Below, in pieces: positions 43,220 to 53,829 of a stretch of DNA of 64,000 nt. The DNA is from CAIYUC01 sp963682005 (GTDB taxonomy: Bacteria; Bacteroidota; Bacteroidia; Bacteroidales; FEN-979). Within the stretch, counting starts at the first letter, position 1; every line of letters begins with the position of its first letter. The stretch is from positions 4,154,001-4,218,000 of the forward strand of contig OY820914.1 of NCBI GenBank assembly GCA_963682005.1, given 5' to 3'. Below the pieces are notes generated by a model. That model did not search any database, was not told the origin of the DNA, and worked only from the letters and a program-made list of their open reading frames with translations. The translations under genes were made by a program, and so were the position numbers.

Positions 43220-46200
43220 ATGAAGGTAAGTCGCACAAAAATAACCGAGTCCCTGGTTAAAATAAAGACTGATCTGTTTGGAAACGACTTCCGTAATAAC
43301 TATACGGGAGGAGAACTGCCGATGCGTTCGGAGTTATTCAGCGTCAATCAGATGGAGCAGCATGGCAAAAAGCTGGCCGGCTCACATATCTATGGATCAC
43401 AAAATGTTCTTGACCATCACCTCCTCGAAAGATTGGCCGAAAATGAATTGGTTCTTAAGGAAGTCCATCAAATCATCACCGAAGCGATGCAGGCTAATCG
43501 GGAGATCACGCCGGCCGGGGAGTGGCTGCTCGATAATTTTTACCTGATAGAAGAACACATTTATACCGGTAAAAGGCATTTACCAAAAGGTTACAGCAAG
43601 GAATTGCCGTGTCTTCTGAATGGTCCGTCAAAAGGACTGCCACGTGTATATGATCTTGCACTTGAAACGATCTCACATGGCGACGGTCGGGTGGATCCGG
43701 AAAGACTCAGTCGTTTTATAGCTGCATATCAGACAGTTTCGGTATTAAAAATTGGCGAATTATGGGCCATCCCTATTATGTTACGCCTTGCGCTGATCGA
43801 GAATCTGCGTCGAGTCTCCGTAAGGATTGCGGATGACAGAATTGACCGTGACCTGGCCGATTCCTGGGCTGACAAGATGTTGGAGATTGCTGAGAAAGAT
43901 CCTAAAAATCTGATCCTGGTAATTGCTGACATGGCAAGATCGAACCCTCCTATGACGACATCCTTCGTTTCAGAATTCGTCCGCAGGTTACAGGGGCAGA
44001 GTCCGGCATTGGCCTTGTCTCTGACCTGGATCGAGCAAAGACTTTCTGAATCGGGTCTTACCATTGAGCGGCTGGTGCAGTTGGGAAACCAGCAACAGGC
44101 AGGCGACCAGCTATCCATGAGTAACAGCATCGACAGCCTTCGTTTTCTTGGAAGTATGAACTGGCAGGAGTTTGTCGAAAATATGAGTATCGTTGAACAA
44201 ATGCTGCGTCAGGATCCCGCAAAGGTCTACAGTAAAATGATCTTCGAAACGCGTGACCGTTATCGTCATATCATCGAAAAAATTGCCAGGACAAGTAGTT
44301 TCTCTGAGGTCGAGGTAGCCTTTAAATCGATTGAACTAGCGCAACAAGGCCTGGCTTCTAATGGTGAACAAGATCGATCAGCACATGTAGGATATTATCT
44401 CATCGATAAGGGATTGTCACAACTGGACAGGCTGGTGAAGCGACGTTTTTCTGTTTTAAGGGCTCTCCGGAAACTGAATGGTGGCTTTCATTTGACGGTT
44501 TACGCAGGTTCGATTCTGCTGCTGACGGTGATCCTTGCAGCAGCGTTACTGGCAAAGGTATATTTCGACGGCGTTCATGGATGGCTGCTTGTCCTGATGG
44601 GACTGCTCCTCTTCTTTTGTGTCAGTCATTTGTCTGTTGCCATTGTTAATTGGGCTGCAACGATTCTGGCACTGCCCAAACCCCTGCCGCGAATGGACTT
44701 TTCCCATGGAATTCCACCGGAAGCGCGCACACTTGTGGTGATTCCGACCATGCTCCAGGATTCACAGAACATAAATGACATTGTAGAAGCACTGGAAGTC
44801 AGGTTTTTAGCAAACAGGGATGTAAATCTTCATTTTGCGCTGTTGACCGATTTTCTGGATTCGAATAATGAAAATCTTCCGGAAGATGAATCACTGGTAC
44901 AGTTAGCCAAAGTGAAAATTGAAGAATTGAATCAAAAATATCCATGTTCCAGTGGTGACACATTTTTTCTATTGCATCGTCCCCGCCGCTGGAACCCTCA
45001 TGATCAGCTGTGGATGGGTTACGAACGCAAGAGAGGAAAGCTTTCCGAATTGAATTCCCTCCTGCGTGGCGGCTCAACAGACAATTTCTCGCTTATTACC
45101 GGCAATACCCAGGTTTTACTAAGTGTGAAGTATGTGATCACCCTGGATACGGATACACAATTACCGCGTGATTCGGCATGGCAATTCATCGGAACAATTG
45201 CGCACCCATTGAATCATGCACGAATTGATAAGCACAAGCACCGTGTTTGTGAAGGCTACGGAATTTTACAACCCCGGGTAGGTGTCAGTTTGCCTGGTAC
45301 GAACCTTTCACGATATGCAAGGTTGTTTGGAAGTGAGCCTGGTATTGACCCATATACAAGAACTGTCTCCGATGTTTATCAGGATGTGTTCGCAGAGGGT
45401 TCTTTTATTGGTAAGGGAATATACGATGTTGATATTTTCGGACAGATATTTGATGAACGTTTCCCGGAAAACCTGATCCTGAGCCACGATCTTCTGGAAG
45501 GTTGTTATGCAAGGGCAGGACTTTTAAGTGATGTACTTTTATACGAGGAGTATCCCTACCACTATATCGCGGACGTAAATCGCCGTCATCGTTGGATCCG
45601 TGGTGATTGGCAAATAATTCAATGGCTCCTTCCATTTGTTCCCGGTCCAAACGGCAGGAAACAAAGAAATCCACTTTCCGGATTATCGCGATGGAAAATT
45701 TTTGATAACCTCAGGCGCAGTATTATTCCTTTTGTATTGACACTGCTGTTACTGCTTGGATGGACTGTTTTATCACAGGCATGGTTCTGGACTTTGACGG
45801 TGATTGGAATCATACTTATACCCGCCATGATCGTCTTTATTATTGATCTGTTTCATAAGCAGGTTGATGTTCTACATAAGCAACAAATGAAGGCCGCTAT
45901 GAGCTCTTTCGGAAGGCAGTTCACCCAGGCAGCTTTTACATTTATCTTTTTGCCATTCGAAGCCTTTTACAGTCTGGACGCTATTTTGCGGACCATTACA
46001 CGTTTGATGATCTCACATAAAAGACTTCTTGAATGGAATCTGTCCGGGGGTCAGACTCACAAAAAACGAAACGACATTTATGGAACGTATCAGACCATGT
46101 GGATCTCCCCGGTCATCTCTCTTTTAACATTGGTCTATCTGTCAGTTTCATGGCCGTTGACAATTGCAGTGGTATGGCCCATCCCAGTTCTCTGGTTTGC

Positions 46201-49200
46201 TTCACCAATTATTGCCTGGTGGTTCAGTCAGAAACTCGTTGACAGGAATGAACAGCTATCTGCCGATCAAAACCTCTTTCTACGCAATCTTTCCCGTAAA
46301 ACATGGTCGTTCTTTGAAACATTCGTAGGACCGGATGATCATTGGTTACCCCCGGATAACTATCAGGAGAATCCGATCCCTGCTATTGCCCATCGTACAT
46401 CGCCTACCAACATGGGACTTGCATTGCTTACCAATTTAGCTGCATACGATTTTGGCTATATTTCAGCAGGAGACCTGATTGACCGCACAACGAAAGCATT
46501 TCAAACCATGGAAAACATGGAACGCTACCGGGGACATTTCTTTAACTGGTACGATACTCAGACGTTAAGTCCATTATTGCCACATTATGTCTCCTCGGTT
46601 GACAGCGGAAATCTAGCAGGTCACCTGATGACTTTGCGACCCGGCTTGCTCGAACTTCCTGATCACAGGATCCTGGAACCAAAACTGTTTGAAGCAATCA
46701 GGGATACGCTGCGAATTCTATTAGAAGTCTCTGAAGGGCCACCCATGCCAAAGCTTATGCAATTTCAAAATGAATTGAATTTATTGATCATTTCTCCCCC
46801 CACATCGCTTTCAGCCTGGCATTTATGTCTTGACCGTTTGACAAAGTCAGCAACAGAAATTTCCGGTTTTTTTATTAATAACCCTGAAAGCGATTCTTCC
46901 AGATGGGCCCTTGCTTTGTCAAGACAGTGCCGAACCGCCCTTGATGAGCTGACGTTCCTTATACCCTGGTTATTAATGCCTGAAATTTCAGAAAAGATCA
47001 ATGATTTTCATGATTTTAATGAGATCCCGACGTTGCGTGGATTGGTAAAACCCGATGTTGAGTTGTTGCCTTCAATCGGGGATTGGCCTGTCAACAATAG
47101 AACACCTGATCAAATCAGATGGTTTGGGGAGTTTCAGCGGTCCATCATTGAATCCAGGGACAGGGCTGTCCAACGAATATCCAAAATCGAAAACCTGGCG
47201 TTGCAATGTGGGGAACTTTCCATGATTGAATATGATTTCCTTTATGATAAGGATCGTCATTTGCAGGCCATCGGTTATAATGTTGATGAACGTCGGCGTG
47301 ACTCAAGTTTTTATGATCTTTTGGCTTCGGAGGCCAGATTTTGCACTTATGTGGCAATTGCGCAGGGGAAAGTACCCCAGGAGAGTTGGTTTGCTCTGAG
47401 CCGGTTGCTTACTGCCTCGGGTGGCGATCCTGTCCTCCTTTCATGGAGCGGATCAATGTTTGAATACCTGATGCCGCTTCTGGTAATGCCCAATTATGCA
47501 AACACATTGCTTGATCAAACCTATAAGGCGGCTGTCAAAAGACAGATCGATTACGGGAAACAGCGTGGCATTCCCTGGGGGATATCTGAATCGGGATATA
47601 ACATGGTGGATGCCAATCTTAATTACCAGTACAAGGCATTTGGAGTGCCGGGAATGGGGCTCAAAAGAGGACTTGCAGATGACCAGGTGGTTGCCCCGTA
47701 TGCTTCCTTTCTTGCCTTGATGGTCGCGCCTGCAGAGGCCTGTTCGAACCTGGAACGACTGGCCTCAGAAAAGATGGTTGGGAAATTCGGTCTTTACGAA
47801 GCAATCGACTTTACCTTGTCACGTATGCCCCGGGGTCAATCGGGTGTAATCGTAAAGTCTTTCATGGCCCATCACCAGGGAATGAGTTTTCTGGCTTTGG
47901 CCTACCATTTACTCGACCGACCGATGCAGAAACGGTTCGAGTCTGACACTTTTTTTCAGGCAACCATATTGTTACTCCAGGAACGAATTCCGAAAGTCAC
48001 TCCATTCTACTCCTACACTGCCGGCTTCTCTGAAATTCAAAAAATTTCAAGCAATCAGGAGATGCCTGTGCGTGTAATCAAAACTCCTGACACGCCTATA
48101 CCTGAAGTACATTTGTTATCAAACGGGAGATACAATGTGATGGTAACGAATGCCGGAGGTGGATATAGTTGCTTTAAAGACCTTGCCATTACGAGGTGGC
48201 GTGAAGACACTACCTGTGACAACTGGGGTTTTTTCTGTTATATCCGTGACCTGGAAAGTGGTGAATTCTGGTCAATTGCGCATCAACCTACACTTCAGCA
48301 ATCAGATCATTATGAAGCTATTTTCTCTAAGGGACGTGCGGAATTTCGCCGTCGCGATAAAGATTTCGACACACATACCGAGATCGTGGTTTCGCCGGAA
48401 GATGATATTGAACTTCGGAGGGTCCATATCACCAACCGTTCCCGGAAACGCAGGGCCATTGATATTACAAGTTATGCTGAAATCGCTCTCGCTCCATCAG
48501 CCGCAGATGCATTACATCCTGCATTCAGTAATCTCTTTGTTCAAACTGAAATTATCAGTCAGCGCCAGGCTATACTCTGTACCCGTCGACCCCGCTCTGT
48601 TGATGAACAAATACCCTGTATGTTTCATCTGATGACATTGCATGGTGCTGAACTCAGGGAAATTTCCTATGAAACGGACAGGCTACAATTCATCGGCCGG
48701 GGAAATACTGTCGCTTCACCTCAGGCTATGAAAAATTCCTCTGCGCTTTCAGGTAGCCAGGGTTCCGTATTGGATCCAATCGTTTCAATCCGGTATCAAT
48801 TGATACTCGATCCGGAGGAATCAGTAAATATTGATATGGTTACCGGGATTGCCAGGGACCGCGAAGCGGCTTTAATCCTTGTTGACAAATACCAGGACCG
48901 GCGTCTTGCAAACCGTGTTTTTGAACTCTCCTGGACTTATAGCCAGGTTATCCTGAGACAGATTAATGCTACGGAAGTAGATACACAATTATACGGTCGC
49001 CTTGCCAGCTCTATCTTATTCGCTAATTCTTCACTCCGGGCAGGAGCGAATACACTCATTAAGAATCAGCGAAACCAATCCGGATTATGGGGGTATTCCA
49101 TTTCCGGTGATTTACCGATTGTATTACTTCAGATTGAAGATCTTGCTAACATTAACCTGGTCAGGCAACTCGTACAAGCTCATGGTTACTGGCATTTAAA

Positions 49201-51937
49201 GGGACTTGCCGTTGACCTTGTGATCTGGAATGAAGACCATGCTGGATACCGGCAACTACTTCACGATCAAATTATGGGCTTAATTGCAGCCGGAGTGGAA
49301 GCCAATATTGTAAATCGTCCGGGAGGAATTTTTTTACGGGCTTCAGACCAGATATCCAGCGAAGATCGAATATTGATACAAACGGTGGCGCGTGTCGTTA
49401 TTACAGATAAACGGGGTACACTGGCGGAACAGATAAATCACCGCACACTTGCAGACGTTCAGGTTCCGCTATTAAAGCCAATACGCAAGTCAAGGAACCA
49501 ATTTCCTGAAGAAACAATCATACCCCGGAACGATTTGGTTTTCTTCAATGGATTGGGTGGATTCACAGGAGATGGACGCGAATATGTGATTATAAAATCG
49601 CATGAACAGGAAACACCTGCTCCCTGGATAAATGTTTTGGCAAACCCGCATTTTGGGACGGTTATCTCTGAGAATGGTCTCGCTTACACATGGGCCGAAA
49701 ACGCCCATGAGTTCCGGCTAACTCCGTGGGCCAATGATCCCGTGAGTGATTCCGCCGGTGAAGCCTTTTATATCCGGGATGAAGAAAGTGGCAATTTCTG
49801 GTCACCTTCTCCCCTGCCAAGTTGCGGGATTAATCCTTATACAATTCGTCATGGATTTGGGTACAGTGTATTCGAACATACTGAAGGAGGCATTCGTTCT
49901 GAAATGTGGGTTTATGTGGCTCTTGATGCAGCGGTTAAGTTCACTGTGCTGAAATTGAAAAACGAGTCAGGCCGGCCCCGAAAGCTATCTGTAACTGGTT
50001 ATGTGGAGTGGGTTCTCGGTGATCTAAGGTCGAAATCGGCAATGCACATTGTTTCCGGTATTGATTCCGGAACAGGCGCTCTCTTTGCAAGAAATTCTTA
50101 TAATATGGATTTCACGGACCGGGTAGCCTTTTTCCAGACCGATGATTCAAATCATTCCATTAGTTGTGACCGTACTGAATTTATTGGGCGTAACGGCACT
50201 CTCAGGAATCCGGCAGCCATGAAACGTTACCGGCTCTCCGGAAAAGTAGGCGCCGGGTTGGATCCCTGTGCGGCTATTCAGGTTCCAGTTGAACTGGCCG
50301 ATGGACAGGAACGCGAACTTATTTTCCAGCTTGGTGCCGGTCTCAATGCCGGGGATGCGAGCAATTTGATCCGGCGGTATTGGGGATCATCTACAGCCCG
50401 CAATGTCCTTGAAGAAGTTTGGAAATTCTGGAAGCATACCCTCGGGACAATTCAGGTAGAAACACCAGATCAGTCAATTAATATGCTGGCAAATGGCTGG
50501 TTGATGTATCAGACTTTAGCTTGCCGGGTTTGGGCAAGGAGCGGTTACTATCAATCGGGTGGCGCCTTCGGTTTTCGTGACCAGTTGCAGGATGTGATGG
50601 CGCTGCTCCATGTTGCACCTGAACTTGTCAGGGAACATATTCTGCTTTGTGCCAGCCGCCAGTTCAAAGAAGGGGATGTTCAACATTGGTGGCATCCGCC
50701 TTCAGGCCGGGGGGTTCGTACACATTGTTCCGATGATTACCTTTGGTTACCCCTGGTGACAAGCCGATATGTCCTTCACACCGGGGATACCGGAGTGCTT
50801 GATGAATCAGTAACTTTCCTGTCAGGTCACCTTTTAAAACCAGAAGACGACTCAAATTATGATCTTCCGGTTCAATCCGTTGCAGCAAGTTTATATGTGC
50901 ATTGTGTTCGGACCATTCAGAAGAGCCTGTCTTTTGGTGAGCATGGCTTGCCTTTTATGGGTACCGGTGACTGGAATGATGGAATGAATATGGTGGGGAA
51001 AGAAGGAAAAGGTGAAAGCGTATGGCTTGGTTTTTTCCTTTATGAAGTACTCATACAGTTTTCCAAAGTCGCTCAATTGCATGGAGACATTCCGATGGCT
51101 GATCGCTGTAAGCAGGATGCTGCCGGCCTTCAGAAGAACCTGGAAGAAAATGGATGGGATGGTGAGTGGTACCTGCGTGCCTGGTTTGATGATGGTTCCC
51201 CGCTTGGATCCGCAAAGAATCCCGAATGCCAGATTGATTCCATCGCGCAAAGCTGGTCCGTGTTATCAGGTGCAGGTGATGCCAACCGTTCTCGGATTGC
51301 AATGGAATCGGTGAGTAAACACCTCGTTAACCGCGAAAATAAACTGATCCAGTTGTTGAATCCTCCATTTGACAAATCATCCATGAATCCGGGATATATC
51401 AAAGGGTATGTACCCGGAGTGAGAGAAAATGGCGGCCAATATACACATGCAGCGATCTGGGCGGCGATGGCATATGCGAAATTAGGCGACACCCACCATG
51501 CCTGGGAATTGCTGACGATGATCAACCCGGTAAACCATGCTATAACTCCGGATGAAATCGCGAAATATAAAGTTGAACCTTATGTGATTGCAGCAGACGT
51601 GTATGCCGTTGCTCCGCATATCGGCCGCGGTGGGTGGACCTGGTACACAGGATCTGCCGGACTGATGTACAGATTGATCATGGAATCACTTCTTGGACTG
51701 AGACTTGAAATTAATAAACTTTTCATTGAACCTTGCCTTCCGGCGAATTGGGAATCATTTATTATTCATTACAGGTACAGAGAAACAATCTACCATATTG
51801 CTATTAAACAAATACCTGACAGCGCTGGAAAAAAATGGATACTGGTAGATGGCGCTGAGGTTGAAGGTGATTTTATTCCTCTTATAGATGATCGCCGGGA
51901 TCATTCAGTTGAAATCAGGCTAATTCAAGGTTCCTGA
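43220..51937 (+). CDS. Cyclic beta-1,2-glucan synthase-like protein (GT84-GH94)
   Basis: A 2905-residue inner-membrane protein close in length to Brucella Cgs and NdvB. In order: an N-terminal helical region (1-410), two membrane helices (about 420-485), a GT84 glycosyltransferase with LDTDTQLPRD (near 642) and RRHRWIRGDWQ (near 789), and membrane helices near 835-880 and 963-1010. Then come a glycoamylase-like domain (WGISESGYN near 1452), two GH94-type beta domains (near 1635 and 2110), and a GH94 catalytic domain with GTGDWNDGMN near 2583. Related enzymes build a UDP-glucose-derived beta-1,2-glucan, and the GH94 part trims by phosphorolysis before cyclisation. The product here is inferred. 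Its own 42-bp-element promoter ties it to the stress genes. Confidence 0.88.
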   Translation: MKVSRTKITESLVKIKTDLFGNDFRNNYTGGELPMRSELFSVNQMEQHGKKLAGSHIYGSQNVLDHHLLERLAENELVLKEVHQIITEAMQANREITPAGEWLLDNFYLIEEHIYTGKRHLPKGYSKELPCLLNGPSKGLPRVYDLALETISHGDGRVDPERLSRFIAAYQTVSVLKIGELWAIPIMLRLALIENLRRVSVRIADDRIDRDLADSWADKMLEIAEKDPKNLILVIADMARSNPPMTTSFVSEFVRRLQGQSPALALSLTWIEQRLSESGLTIERLVQLGNQQQAGDQLSMSNSIDSLRFLGSMNWQEFVENMSIVEQMLRQDPAKVYSKMIFETRDRYRHIIEKIARTSSFSEVEVAFKSIELAQQGLASNGEQDRSAHVGYYLIDKGLSQLDRLVKRRFSVLRALRKLNGGFHLTVYAGSILLLTVILAAALLAKVYFDGVHGWLLVLMGLLLFFCVSHLSVAIVNWAATILALPKPLPRMDFSHGIPPEARTLVVIPTMLQDSQNINDIVEALEVRFLANRDVNLHFALLTDFLDSNNENLPEDESLVQLAKVKIEELNQKYPCSSGDTFFLLHRPRRWNPHDQLWMGYERKRGKLSELNSLLRGGSTDNFSLITGNTQVLLSVKYVITLDTDTQLPRDSAWQFIGTIAHPLNHARIDKHKHRVCEGYGILQPRVGVSLPGTNLSRYARLFGSEPGIDPYTRTVSDVYQDVFAEGSFIGKGIYDVDIFGQIFDERFPENLILSHDLLEGCYARAGLLSDVLLYEEYPYHYIADVNRRHRWIRGDWQIIQWLLPFVPGPNGRKQRNPLSGLSRWKIFDNLRRSIIPFVLTLLLLLGWTVLSQAWFWTLTVIGIILIPAMIVFIIDLFHKQVDVLHKQQMKAAMSSFGRQFTQAAFTFIFLPFEAFYSLDAILRTITRLMISHKRLLEWNLSGGQTHKKRNDIYGTYQTMWISPVISLLTLVYLSVSWPLTIAVVWPIPVLWFASPIIAWWFSQKLVDRNEQLSADQNLFLRNLSRKTWSFFETFVGPDDHWLPPDNYQENPIPAIAHRTSPTNMGLALLTNLAAYDFGYISAGDLIDRTTKAFQTMENMERYRGHFFNWYDTQTLSPLLPHYVSSVDSGNLAGHLMTLRPGLLELPDHRILEPKLFEAIRDTLRILLEVSEGPPMPKLMQFQNELNLLIISPPTSLSAWHLCLDRLTKSATEISGFFINNPESDSSRWALALSRQCRTALDELTFLIPWLLMPEISEKINDFHDFNEIPTLRGLVKPDVELLPSIGDWPVNNRTPDQIRWFGEFQRSIIESRDRAVQRISKIENLALQCGELSMIEYDFLYDKDRHLQAIGYNVDERRRDSSFYDLLASEARFCTYVAIAQGKVPQESWFALSRLLTASGGDPVLLSWSGSMFEYLMPLLVMPNYANTLLDQTYKAAVKRQIDYGKQRGIPWGISESGYNMVDANLNYQYKAFGVPGMGLKRGLADDQVVAPYASFLALMVAPAEACSNLERLASEKMVGKFGLYEAIDFTLSRMPRGQSGVIVKSFMAHHQGMSFLALAYHLLDRPMQKRFESDTFFQATILLLQERIPKVTPFYSYTAGFSEIQKISSNQEMPVRVIKTPDTPIPEVHLLSNGRYNVMVTNAGGGYSCFKDLAITRWREDTTCDNWGFFCYIRDLESGEFWSIAHQPTLQQSDHYEAIFSKGRAEFRRRDKDFDTHTEIVVSPEDDIELRRVHITNRSRKRRAIDITSYAEIALAPSAADALHPAFSNLFVQTEIISQRQAILCTRRPRSVDEQIPCMFHLMTLHGAELREISYETDRLQFIGRGNTVASPQAMKNSSALSGSQGSVLDPIVSIRYQLILDPEESVNIDMVTGIARDREAALILVDKYQDRRLANRVFELSWTYSQVILRQINATEVDTQLYGRLASSILFANSSLRAGANTLIKNQRNQSGLWGYSISGDLPIVLLQIEDLANINLVRQLVQAHGYWHLKGLAVDLVIWNEDHAGYRQLLHDQIMGLIAAGVEANIVNRPGGIFLRASDQISSEDRILIQTVARVVITDKRGTLAEQINHRTLADVQVPLLKPIRKSRNQFPEETIIPRNDLVFFNGLGGFTGDGREYVIIKSHEQETPAPWINVLANPHFGTVISENGLAYTWAENAHEFRLTPWANDPVSDSAGEAFYIRDEESGNFWSPSPLPSCGINPYTIRHGFGYSVFEHTEGGIRSEMWVYVALDAAVKFTVLKLKNESGRPRKLSVTGYVEWVLGDLRSKSAMHIVSGIDSGTGALFARNSYNMDFTDRVAFFQTDDSNHSISCDRTEFIGRNGTLRNPAAMKRYRLSGKVGAGLDPCAAIQVPVELADGQERELIFQLGAGLNAGDASNLIRRYWGSSTARNVLEEVWKFWKHTLGTIQVETPDQSINMLANGWLMYQTLACRVWARSGYYQSGGAFGFRDQLQDVMALLHVAPELVREHILLCASRQFKEGDVQHWWHPPSGRGVRTHCSDDYLWLPLVTSRYVLHTGDTGVLDESVTFLSGHLLKPEDDSNYDLPVQSVAASLYVHCVRTIQKSLSFGEHGLPFMGTGDWNDGMNMVGKEGKGESVWLGFFLYEVLIQFSKVAQLHGDIPMADRCKQDAAGLQKNLEENGWDGEWYLRAWFDDGSPLGSAKNPECQIDSIAQSWSVLSGAGDANRSRIAMESVSKHLVNRENKLIQLLNPPFDKSSMNPGYIKGYVPGVRENGGQYTHAAIWAAMAYAKLGDTHHAWELLTMINPVNHAITPDEIAKYKVEPYVIAADVYAVAPHIGRGGWTWYTGSAGLMYRLIMESLLGLRLEINKLFIEPCLPANWESFIIHYRYRETIYHIAIKQIPDSAGKKWILVDGAEVEGDFIPLIDDRRDHSVEIRLIQGS

Positions 51938-52355
51938 AAAAATGAAACCCATAATTATTCGTTGCAGTTAAATATTCCCCAATATTTATATCCGCTTACC
52001 TTTGAAAAGGCAAGCAGGCTGACATTTTATTCATCCTTATTAATAGCATTGAAATTAATGCTCATTTTATAAAATTTCCCGGAGTGCCATACCAGGTGTA
52101 TTGCCAAACATTCTACCCATCCTGTGTTATTTGTTCATAAACCTTGTCGGCTAAATTCAAAGGAATTTCCCATTGCAGTAAACAAATGAACCTCCTCGCC
52201 GTACAGCTGCGAGGTATATGACAGTCATGCTGAGCGAAGTCGAAGCATGCTCATTTTTCGACTTCGCTCGAAATGACAGTTCCGCTACGCCGCAAGCCTG
52301 GACGGCAGTCAGGCGGCGGGGAATTAACCCTATTAGAAATTGTATCTAGAAATGC
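51938..52355. other. Intergenic spacer with one inverted repeat
   Basis: 418 bp between the giant synthase and the convergent PAP2 gene. Apart from the inverted repeat at 52224-52277 I see no gene, remnant or clear terminator. Confidence 0.6.
52224..52277. repeat. Inverted repeat with GAGCGAAGTCGAA arms
   Basis: GTCATGCTGAGCGAAGTCGAA (52224-52244, shown in two parts: GTCATGCTGA and GCGAAGTCGAA) pairs with TTCGACTTCGCTC...ATGAC (52257-52277), with a few mismatched bases. It lies between convergent genes and could act as a bidirectional stop; similar dispersed repeats are common in Bacteroidetes genomes. Confidence 0.6.
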
Positions 52356-53234
52356 TTATTTTCTGAAATCCGGTTCCCATCTCAGGCTTAGACCGGTGGC
52401 TTCAGGCGAAGAATATAACCCCAATGAAAGTTTCTTACTTCTGAAGCGATGAATTTCGGGGATCAGGATACCGCATAATGCCCCTATTGTTGTGCCAACC
52501 ATTACATCGGAAGGAAAATGCCTGAGCGCTTTAATCCTGAAATATCCTAAAAGAAATGGAGGAATTGTCGCTGCAGCATATAACAGATATTTTTTATTTC
52601 CTAATTCAGGATGATAATCGCAATAAACTTTTGTCATAAAAAAACTGGATGCCGCGACAGTGGCGACATGCCCGCTGTAAAATGAGTTTCTGTTATCCCC
52701 TGACTTCTTTTCATCAAACGAAAGTTGATCATAATAACAAACCGGTCGAATTCTGTTTTGAAAAGTCGGTCCAAAAAAACTCCATTCATAAATATTTGTC
52801 GTGATAGTCATAACTTCCATGTACATCAACAGGATGTCAAGCCAATCATGCCTTATCTTTTTATCTGCTATGAGAAAAACAGGCAGAACTATAGCAGTGA
52901 TCATTGTATAATCTGAATAACGTCCATACGCATCTATTTCAGCAGGGTCCAGCTTTAAAGCCCATGCATCGAAACGGTTAATAATGGTTTTGTTCAATGC
53001 TTCCATTTCGATCAGAGAGACCTCTTCTTTGCTCAGGATATATTTTGTTCCAAAATAATTTCCCATTGCTCCAACACCAATGATTGACCCCGTTACCCAA
53101 TAATTAACCCTATAAGGGTGGAATGAAGAATCAACAGGCGGAGAGTTAGGATAAACCTGTTCAATTAAACAAAACCATAAAAATGCAGGAAGAAGGAACT
53201 TATAAAAATAATTACTCATGGATTTGCTTGCCAA
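52356..53234 (-). CDS. PAP2-family membrane phosphatase
   Basis: A 292-residue protein with a signal-like first helix (FLLPAFLWFCLIEQVYPN) and further membrane helices. PAP2 motifs: IRPVCYYD (motif 1 remnant with Arg), NSFYSGHVATV (motif 2, usually PSGH; here YSGH) and RHFPSDVMVGT (motif 3, with the His-Pro-Ser-Asp pattern of catalytic His and Asp). Likely role: dephosphorylating lipid phosphates or undecaprenyl pyrophosphate at the membrane. It is monocistronic, convergent with the giant synthase, and has no 42-bp element upstream. Confidence 0.8.
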   Translation of the reverse strand: MASKSMSNYFYKFLLPAFLWFCLIEQVYPNSPPVDSSFHPYRVNYWVTGSIIGVGAMGNYFGTKYILSKEEVSLIEMEALNKTIINRFDAWALKLDPAEIDAYGRYSDYTMITAIVLPVFLIADKKIRHDWLDILLMYMEVMTITTNIYEWSFFGPTFQNRIRPVCYYDQLSFDEKKSGDNRNSFYSGHVATVAASSFFMTKVYCDYHPELGNKKYLLYAAATIPPFLLGYFRIKALRHFPSDVMVGTTIGALCGILIPEIHRFRSKKLSLGLYSSPEATGLSLRWEPDFRK

Positions 53235-53291
53235 TAATACTACACTTGGGAATACATGGGATGTTTGACTGTATAAACTCCAAACAGACTC

Positions 53292-53690
53292 TCATTCTGT
53301 TGTTTTTCCGTCAAAGTCAACATCGTTTTCCTCCGCATCCTTTTTTGTTGTGTTGATAAGGCCGTCCTGATGATGTGGCGGAGCATAGATCGTGTACATT
53401 TTCAACGCTTCAGAGGTATCAGTATTTATGACATTATGCCGGGAACCGGCAGGAACTATGATCACATCTCCATCGGCTATGTTATATTCATGGCCATCAA
53501 TAATACATTTCCCTTTCCCGCTTTCGAACCGGAAGAACTGATCAATGCCGATGTGAACTTCTTCACCGATCTCTTCCCCTGTTTTCAGGGTCATCAATAC
53601 AAGCTGAAGATGCTTGCTTGTGTACAATACTTTTCTGAAATTCTCATTTTTCAGGGTATCCTTTTCGATGTTACTTTTAAATCCTTTCAT
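53292..53690 (-). CDS. Small cupin-domain protein
   Basis: A 132-residue single-domain cupin. Motif 1 is GEEIGEEVHIGIDQFFRFESG (only part conserved: the His and Glu ligands in EEVHxxxDQFFR-E), motif 2 is GDVIIVPAGSRHNVIN, with metal-ligand His in SRHNV. The acidic tail (KKDAEENDVDFDGKTTE) is shared with the remnant at 34927-35018. Relatives are small metal-binding cupins of unknown substrate, sometimes stress-induced. Its promoter is a 42-bp-element site (53747-53815). The leader and first codons resemble those of the alpha/beta hydrolase gene at 24367-25230. Confidence 0.88.
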   Translation of the reverse strand: MKGFKSNIEKDTLKNENFRKVLYTSKHLQLVLMTLKTGEEIGEEVHIGIDQFFRFESGKGKCIIDGHEYNIADGDVIIVPAGSRHNVINTDTSEALKMYTIYAPPHHQDGLINTTKKDAEENDVDFDGKTTE

Positions 53691-53746
53691 GGTGTGTTTT
53701 TTTCGATAGAAATCATATAACTATTTAGAAGGGTTTTTACCCTGAA

Positions 53747-53815
53747 CAAAAGTCATCCAAGTTGTCCTGAATTGTGTTACATGATCTTTGAAAAGATTTA
53801 CATCATTCATACATT
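53747..53815 (-). promoter_or_regulatory. 42-bp stress element plus -7 box (site c)
   Basis: On the minus strand the element (53815-53774) has AATGTATGAATG, ATGTAAAT and ATCATGTAACAC; 25 bp later TTTG at 53750-53747 in GACTTTTG. It serves the cupin gene. The ATGTAA words at two positions are spaced exactly 21 bp apart. It sits in the 139-bp spacer after the nucleotidase gene. Confidence 0.78.
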
Positions 53816-53829
53816 CTGAAACAGTATTT

